Shown here: piece after piece, positions 4,303 through 6,115 of the stretch
Position numbering within the stretch: the stretch's first letter is position 1
How the letters are laid out: the number at the start of each line of letters is the position of its first letter
Origin: Neisseriaceae bacterium
GTDB lineage: Bacteria; Pseudomonadota; Gammaproteobacteria; Burkholderiales; Neisseriaceae
Reading direction: 5' to 3'
Length of the DNA: 6,115 bases
Assembly (NCBI GenBank): GCA_017989485.1
Contig: JAGNPU010000121.1
Span: forward strand, 1-6,115
The notes under the pieces: generated by a model
What the model was told of the DNA's origin: nothing
The model's input: only the letters and a program-made list of their open reading frames with translations
Database searches by the model: none
Made by a program: the position numbers and the translations under genes

Positions 4303-5172
4303 ATGGCCCAATCAAACTTGCCCTTAGAATATGCCCACTTCGGCCAGTTACCCATCTTGGGTGGCGTGGAGATGTTGCAGGCACGCTATCAGCACATGCG
4401 CTTTCCCAAGCACATCCATGAAACCTATTGCATTGCGGTGATAGAAGAGGGGGCCCAGCGCTTTTCTCGCACCGGTCAGCAGCATGTGGCCCCTAAAGGC
4501 GACCTCTTAATCGTCAATGCCGAAGACGTTCATGCCACTGATGAGGTAAAGGCGGATGAGGGGTGGGGGTATCAGGCGATTTATCCGCTGCCGTCATTGC
4601 TGAAAACGCTGTCGGCAGGAGTGTGCTCAGAGGCGGGCACCCAGCCGTGGTTTTCTCAGGCGGTGTTGCACGACCCTGCGTTGGCACAGCAGTTTCGCTG
4701 GGCTTTTTTGCTACAGGGCCAAGAAAAAAATACCTTGCTTAAGGAGACGGCCTTGTCTACGGCTTTGGTGCAGCTCATGCTGAGACATGCGCGCTTTGTG
4801 TCTGCCCAACCGCTGCTGCCCATAAGCCAGCAAGCGGTGTTGCGGGTACAGGAGTATTTACACGTTGATCCGACGCGGGACGTGTCTTTGACCGAGCTGG
4901 CTGAACTGGCCCAGCTCAGCCCCTGGCATTTTTTGCGTCAGTTTAAGCGGGTCGTGGGCATGACGCCCCATGCTTATTTACTCCAGTTGCGGATACGCTG
5001 CGCTAGGGCGGCGCTGCAGGCGGGTAAGCCTATTGCGCTGGTGGCACAGCAGTGTGGCTTTACCGATCAAAGCCATTTAAACCGGCATTTTAAAAAAACC
5101 GTCGGGGTGACGCCTGGCGCGTTTGCCGCAGGCTTAAGCAAGCGGCGTTTGGCCGCGGCACATGTGTGCTAA
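4303..5172 (+). CDS. AraC-family transcriptional regulator, likely of azlCD
   Basis: This 289-residue regulator has an N-terminal cupin sensor domain and a C-terminal AraC-type DNA-binding domain. The cupin part (about 15-100) shows FPKHIHETYCIAVIEEG with the family's paired His residues, then APKGDLLIVNAEDVHA. The DNA-binding part (about 178-278) has the two helix-turn-helix units: LTELAELAQLSPWHFLRQFK with VGMTPHAYL, then IALVAQQCGFTDQSHLNRHFKK with VGVTPGAF. The ATG at 4303 is chosen because AGGA (4293-4296) lies 6 nt upstream and the cupin begins soon after; the frame is open further up, but those 46 codons look non-coding. It sits just ahead of azlC in the same direction, an arrangement often found for AraC regulators of AzlCD transporters, so it probably activates azlCD in response to an amino acid or related molecule. 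The ligand is not readable from the sequence. Confidence 0.92.
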   Translation: MAQSNLPLEYAHFGQLPILGGVEMLQARYQHMRFPKHIHETYCIAVIEEGAQRFSRTGQQHVAPKGDLLIVNAEDVHATDEVKADEGWGYQAIYPLPSLLKTLSAGVCSEAGTQPWFSQAVLHDPALAQQFRWAFLLQGQEKNTLLKETALSTALVQLMLRHARFVSAQPLLPISQQAVLRVQEYLHVDPTRDVSLTELAELAQLSPWHFLRQFKRVVGMTPHAYLLQLRIRCARAALQAGKPIALVAQQCGFTDQSHLNRHFKKTVGVTPGAFAAGLSKRRLAAAHVC

Positions 5173-5187
5173 AACAGCAATTTTATC

Positions 5188-5212
5188 CAAGACCTGGCCT
5201 TGATTTTTTTTT
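5188..5212 (+). terminator. Weak terminator candidate between araC and azlC
   Basis: CAAG (5188-5191) and CTTG (5199-5202) form only a 4-bp stem with a 7-nt loop, but a run of nine T follows (5204-5212). It lies in the 73-bp gap after araC. If it works even partly, azlCD would need its own promoter or receive only some of the araC transcript. The short stem makes this doubtful. Confidence 0.3.
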
Positions 5213-5245
5213 AAACTACAGACTTAATCATTGACCGGGGTTGTG

Positions 5246-5953
5246 ATGAGTACAAACGTAGGCGTGGCGCCAGCCACGGCCAGGCAAGACTTCTTCAAGG
5301 GCGGGCTAAACATGCTGCCGCTGTGCCTGTCGGTTTTGCCCTGGGGTATTTTGGCGGGCTCCATGGCCATTGATACGGGGCTAAGCTTTGCCCAAAGCCT
5401 GGGCATGTCGGCCATTGTGTTTGCGGGTGCGGCCCAGCTGGTGACCTTAGGCATGTTGGCGGCAGGCGCAAGCCTGTTGACCATCGTGGTGTCGGTGTTT
5501 TTTATTACGGCCCAGCACTTATTATATGGCTTGACCTTGCGGCCTCAGGTACTGCCGATGACGCCGCTGCGGCGCGTGGGCATAGGCTTTTTGTTGACGG
5601 ATGAGCTGTTTGCCTTAAGCCATAGGCAACAGGGCCTGTCTTTTGCCTATTTATTTGGCGCCGGCCTGACGTTTTACCTGGCCTGGGTGTTGTTCAGCCT
5701 AATGGGCATCCTGTTGGCCAGCGCCGTGCCTGACCTAGAAGCCTATCATTTAGATTTTTCCATTGTTGCGACGTTTGTCACCATCATTGTGCCCATGCTG
5801 CGTAATCTGGCGAGCTTGGCCGGGGTGGTGGTGTCGCTGACGCTGTCGATTGTGCTCACCCATTTACACGTTGAGGGGGGCATTGTCATAGGGGGCTTGT
5901 GCGGCATGTTTGTGGCGGTGTGGGTGGCGCGCTGGCAAGGAGGACGGTCATGA
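5246..5953 (+). CDS. azlC: AzlC-family branched-chain amino acid exporter, large subunit
   Basis: This inner-membrane protein pairs with the small AzlD subunit; characterised relatives (B. subtilis AzlCD, E. coli YgaZH, C. glutamicum BrnFE) export branched-chain amino acids or methionine. From the ATG at 5246 it is 235 residues, normal for the family. Family hallmarks are FFKGGLNMLPLCLSVLPWGI (16-35), the GLSFAQSLGMSAIVFAGAAQ segment (45-64), FFITAQHLLYGLTLRP (85-100) and LLTDELFAL (116-124). Five or more hydrophobic segments are visible, at about 25-43, 51-90, 132-160, 171-207 and 209-228. The start is not certain: GGGG (5237-5240) precedes ATG 5246 at a short 5-nt distance, and in-frame GTG 5243 or TTG 5231 are alternatives. 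The 3' end overlaps azlD by 4 bp. The true substrate cannot be told from sequence. Confidence 0.93.
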   Translation: MSTNVGVAPATARQDFFKGGLNMLPLCLSVLPWGILAGSMAIDTGLSFAQSLGMSAIVFAGAAQLVTLGMLAAGASLLTIVVSVFFITAQHLLYGLTLRPQVLPMTPLRRVGIGFLLTDELFALSHRQQGLSFAYLFGAGLTFYLAWVLFSLMGILLASAVPDLEAYHLDFSIVATFVTIIVPMLRNLASLAGVVVSLTLSIVLTHLHVEGGIVIGGLCGMFVAVWVARWQGGRS

Positions 5954-6115
5954 GCTGGGGGCTTTTATTGCTGTTGGCGGCGATTGTGTTTGTGAATCGC
6001 TACGTGTTCTTAGAGCCGCGGGTGCCGGTTCGACTGCCCGCCGTGTTTAATGAGGCCTTAAGCTATTCTGCCCCCTGTTTGCTGACCGCCATTTGTGGGC
6101 CCATCATTATGGGGA
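5950..6115 (+). CDS. azlD: AzlD-family small subunit (partial, runs off the window)
   Basis: The first 55 codons of the small membrane partner of AzlC are present; the family is usually about 100-110 residues, so roughly half is missing past the right edge. The visible protein starts MSWGLLLLLAAIVFVNRYVFL, a first membrane helix with the conserved Arg after it, followed by LPAVFNEALSYSAPCLLTAI, matching the family pattern of a proline-containing second segment. A very strong ribosome binding site, AAGGAGG (5937-5943), lies 6 nt before the ATG inside the azlC end. Start and stop overlap as ATGA (5950-5953), the usual sign of translational coupling, so the two subunits should be made in matched amounts. 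Confidence 0.9.
   Translation, partial: MSWGLLLLLAAIVFVNRYVFLEPRVPVRLPAVFNEALSYSAPCLLTAICGPIIMG

Noticed and set aside
5224..5484. 86-codon frame antisense to azlC
   Set aside because: It is a shadow of azlC with no domain or ribosome site, and azlC is a complete family member.

Overview
The window looks like a chromosomal stretch of a beta-proteobacterium, most likely order Neisseriales. This rests on how closely the PlsY and FolB proteins resemble Neisseria-type homologues as I remember them, on the folB/plsY divergent pair, and on the mixed GC content. I did not see the canonical Neisseria DNA uptake sequence (GCCGTCTGAA), so the genus is left open. There are seven protein genes; the last one runs off the right edge. 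I see no tRNA, rRNA, CRISPR array, insertion sequence or phage gene.

Layout. Positions 1-216 are non-coding and hold two copies of a REP/BIME-like palindromic repeat downstream of folB. folB (217-570, minus; dihydroneopterin aldolase, folate synthesis) and plsY (629-1231, plus; acyl-phosphate:glycerol-3-phosphate acyltransferase, phospholipid synthesis) are divergent, and their predicted promoters overlap within 58 bp. After a hairpin terminator comes trhO (1381-2310, plus; rhodanese-fold tRNA U34 hydroxylase). It converges on a TetR-family regulator (2354-3004, minus) through a shared bidirectional terminator that reaches the tetR stop codon. The 279-bp gap at 3005-3283 between tetR and a divergent siderophore-interacting (FAD-dependent ferric-chelate reductase) gene (3284-4006, plus) is the densest regulatory stretch. 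It has a repeated GTGAGTAATTGTTC element, two Fur-box-like sites, a consensus -10 for the reductase gene, and an unusual tetR leader with a Shine-Dalgarno followed by ATG-TAA.

The right side is a likely amino-acid export cassette: an AraC-family regulator (4303-5172), azlC (5246-5953) and azlD (5950 to beyond the edge). azlC and azlD overlap by 4 bp, which suggests translational coupling. The gap at 4007-4302 carries a probable terminator and two further strong hairpins.

Working together: folB, plsY and trhO are housekeeping genes for folate, membrane lipid and tRNA modification. TetR plus the reductase form a probable iron-responsive pair. AraC-AzlCD form a self-contained regulator/transporter unit. 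No clearly new system is present. The best candidates for a second look are the tetR/reductase control region, the hairpin upstream of araC, and the repeat elements at the left edge.
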